The notes under the pieces: generated by a model
What the model was told of the DNA's origin: nothing
Seen by the model: the letters and a program-made list of their open reading frames with translations, nothing else
Database searches by the model: none
Shown here: one piece after another, positions 62,834 through 64,000 of the stretch
Numbering within the stretch: the stretch's first letter is position 1
Layout: each line of letters starts with the position of its first letter
Program-made: the position numbers and the translations under genes
NCBI GenBank assembly: GCA_015494295.1
Contig: WGBO01000026.1
Location: 52,631-116,630 of the forward strand
DNA from: Gammaproteobacteria bacterium
Lineage (GTDB): Bacteria; Pseudomonadota; Gammaproteobacteria; DSM-19610
DNA length: 64,000 nt
Direction of reading: 5' to 3'

Positions 62834-63796
62834 ATGGCCCGCCACTACTCGACACGCAGCTTTTTCCGCCAGGTGCCCAATGCCCTGCTGGCGCGCTACT
62901 TTGCGGGCCGGGGGTTGTTCGAAGATCTGGACTTCGCGGCCATGAAAGAGACCAAACCGGATGCGCTGTTCGAGGCCTGGCTGGAATTGCCCGAGGATCA
63001 GCGCAAGGCCATGGATGCCGAGTTCCAGGAAATCTTCGAGCTGAGCTGCGAGAAAGGCTTCCGGGCCATTATTGACGAGGCGCGGTGGCAGATGCAGGCG
63101 GACCCCGAGGGCCTGACGGCTTTCGTCGAGGCGTTGTCGGCCCTGCCAAATCACTACCACCGAGCAATGGTCACCTACCTGGACCATCCCGAATGCTGGA
63201 AAGGTGCCACCCGCTTCTATCACGCCGATACGCTGCCCTATTGGCGCAAGCGCAAGAACCTGGGCCACAAGCCCGCCGCCGTGGATGAGGCCAGTCTCCA
63301 GCAACTGGCGGATCAAATCCGCAACTACTTCCACCGCACCGAGGGCCGGGGCAACAACTGCGTGGTGGAGCCCTTCCGTCGGGGCGAGCTGGACTACTTC
63401 TTCGCCTACCCCGAGGACTACACCCAGCAGAGCATTGAATGGGTGGATGGCGAGTTTGCGCCCCGACCGCACAATCCGGCTTTTGAGGTGATCTTCGTCT
63501 ATTCGCAGAAGGATGGGACACTGGATCTGAACTTTCGCGGGTCAAGAAAGGCCGTGGAGCCGTTGCAGGGAATGTTTGCCACCACCATTCTCAAACTGGA
63601 GACGCTACCGCCCGACCCCAAGGACGAGCGCATCTATGACCTGAGCCAGCTCGGCCAGCGGGGTTTCAATTTCGTCCATGGCGTCGGCAGCGGTATCGAA
63701 GGTGCCGCCGTGCGCAAGCTGCGGCTCGGTGCTTTTCAGGGTTGTGAACAGTTCGGGAACCCGCTGTACCTCATCGAGAACGGCCCGCTCCGGTAA
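62834..63796 (+). CDS. Uncharacterised defence-island protein, 3'-truncated
   Basis: 320 codons from MARHYSTRSFFRQVPNALLA. No catalytic motif is recognised; FGMFATTILKL-like and YDLSQLGQRGFNFVHGVGSG blocks suggest a conserved accessory-region family. Authentic coding ends near 63730 at KLRL. The remaining codons are antisense to a DUF4143 ATPase fragment on the other strand, so the C-terminus is foreign and the original 3' end is lost. Divergent from the RHH-led defence operon. Confidence 0.6.
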   Translation: MARHYSTRSFFRQVPNALLARYFAGRGLFEDLDFAAMKETKPDALFEAWLELPEDQRKAMDAEFQEIFELSCEKGFRAIIDEARWQMQADPEGLTAFVEALSALPNHYHRAMVTYLDHPECWKGATRFYHADTLPYWRKRKNLGHKPAAVDEASLQQLADQIRNYFHRTEGRGNNCVVEPFRRGELDYFFAYPEDYTQQSIEWVDGEFAPRPHNPAFEVIFVYSQKDGTLDLNFRGSRKAVEPLQGMFATTILKLETLPPDPKDERIYDLSQLGQRGFNFVHGVGSGIEGAAVRKLRLGAFQGCEQFGNPLYLIENGPLR

Positions 63797-63946
63797 ATCT
63801 CCGACAAAACCCACAGGATCTTCCCGGGCAGCGGCCAGCACGACATCGTCACTGGCGCGGCCCATGGATCAGCACGACGGGGTATCCGCCAACGCCTCAT
63901 CGAGGCGTGGCTCTACCAGACGGGGATAGATGCCGGGGTCAGCCAT
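63730..63946 (-). pseudogene. Remnant of a DUF4143 (AAA) ATP-binding protein
   Basis: The minus strand encodes MADPGIYPRLVEPRLDEALA then DTP at the ATG at 63946. A one-base frameshift later it gives VVLIHGPRQ, the start of a Walker A region. The GKTTLA part is deleted. A third piece, SDDVVLAAAREDPVGFVGDL and VLDEVQRVPELFTTLK, follows and is cut off near 63730. N-terminus, pre-Walker A and Walker B blocks of the family are therefore all present but broken. Confidence 0.75.
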
Positions 63947-63949
63947 GAC

Positions 63950-63987
63950 GGCCAATCGCAACTTTCGGTATCGGCCAATTGCAAGTT
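63950..63987. repeat. 15-bp direct repeats upstream of the DUF4143 remnant
   Basis: GGCCAATCGCAACTT at 63950-63964 and GGCCAATTGCAAGTT at 63973-63987, 13 of 15 identical, spaced 23 bp. They sit immediately before the remnant's start codon and are probably the old operator of that gene. Confidence 0.5.
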
Positions 63988-64000
63988 TTTCACCGTCCAA

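Overview
The window is a high-GC gammaproteobacterial chromosome segment. Core genes (lon, recQ, recR, ybaB, dnaX, orn, iscR, rsgA, dsbB, ppnN) are of gammaproteobacterial type. Together with a DsrC/TusE-family sulfur-relay protein, a TusA-like protein, a rhodanese, a glycolate oxidase operon, two SulP anion carriers and a complete nosRZDFYL set, they suggest a denitrifying, possibly sulfur-oxidising and autotrophic bacterium, perhaps near the Chromatiales. The taxonomy is inference.

Layout. 1-6.2 kb: a partial methyltransferase, recQ, a 1-Cys peroxiredoxin, a glutaredoxin, dsbB and ppnN. 6.2-9.6 kb: a long AT-rich intergenic region with three perfect DnaA boxes, then lon translationally coupled to rluE. 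9.6-16 kb: a TusA/TetR pair with a palindromic operator, methyltransferases, an inositol-phosphatase-like protein, an HDOD-GAF protein and an ABM-monooxygenase/iron-alcohol-dehydrogenase pair. 16-24 kb: stand-alone iscR with its own IscR box, then pgm-glcD-glcE-glcF. 23-30 kb: rhodanese, orn, M48 protease, small cytochrome c, phhB, rsgA, a SulP carrier and a HIT protein. 30-33.4 kb: recR-ybaB-dnaX, the 4.5S RNA and a DsrC/TusE-like gene preceded by a second IscR-type box and followed by a strong terminator. 33.4-38.7 kb: a SulP carrier / response regulator / histidine kinase operon and trkH. 38.9-44 kb: a YbhGFSR-like efflux ABC system. 44-52.3 kb: nosR-Z-D-F-Y-L on the minus strand. A perfect FNR-type box lies between nosR and a divergent ferritin-like gene.

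From about 53.4 kb the character changes to an accessory defence island. One tightly packed minus-strand operon (62737 to 53673) encodes, in order: a ribbon-helix-helix protein; an HsdR_N-like domain fused to an HsdM methylase; HsdS; a 61-residue small protein; a winged-helix protein; a DndD-type SMC ATPase; a DndE-HerA fusion ATPase; and a PemK/MazF-family toxin. No HsdR translocase and no DndA/B/C phosphorothioation enzymes are present. This hybrid of type I methylation parts with Dnd parts is the most interesting object here. The right edge shows decay: a 3'-truncated gene abutting a frameshifted, internally deleted fragment of a DUF4143 ATPase.

Several starts were moved from the longest open frame on ribosome-binding-site or overlap evidence, as stated in each entry. 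No tRNA, rRNA, insertion sequence, integrase or CRISPR array was recognised.
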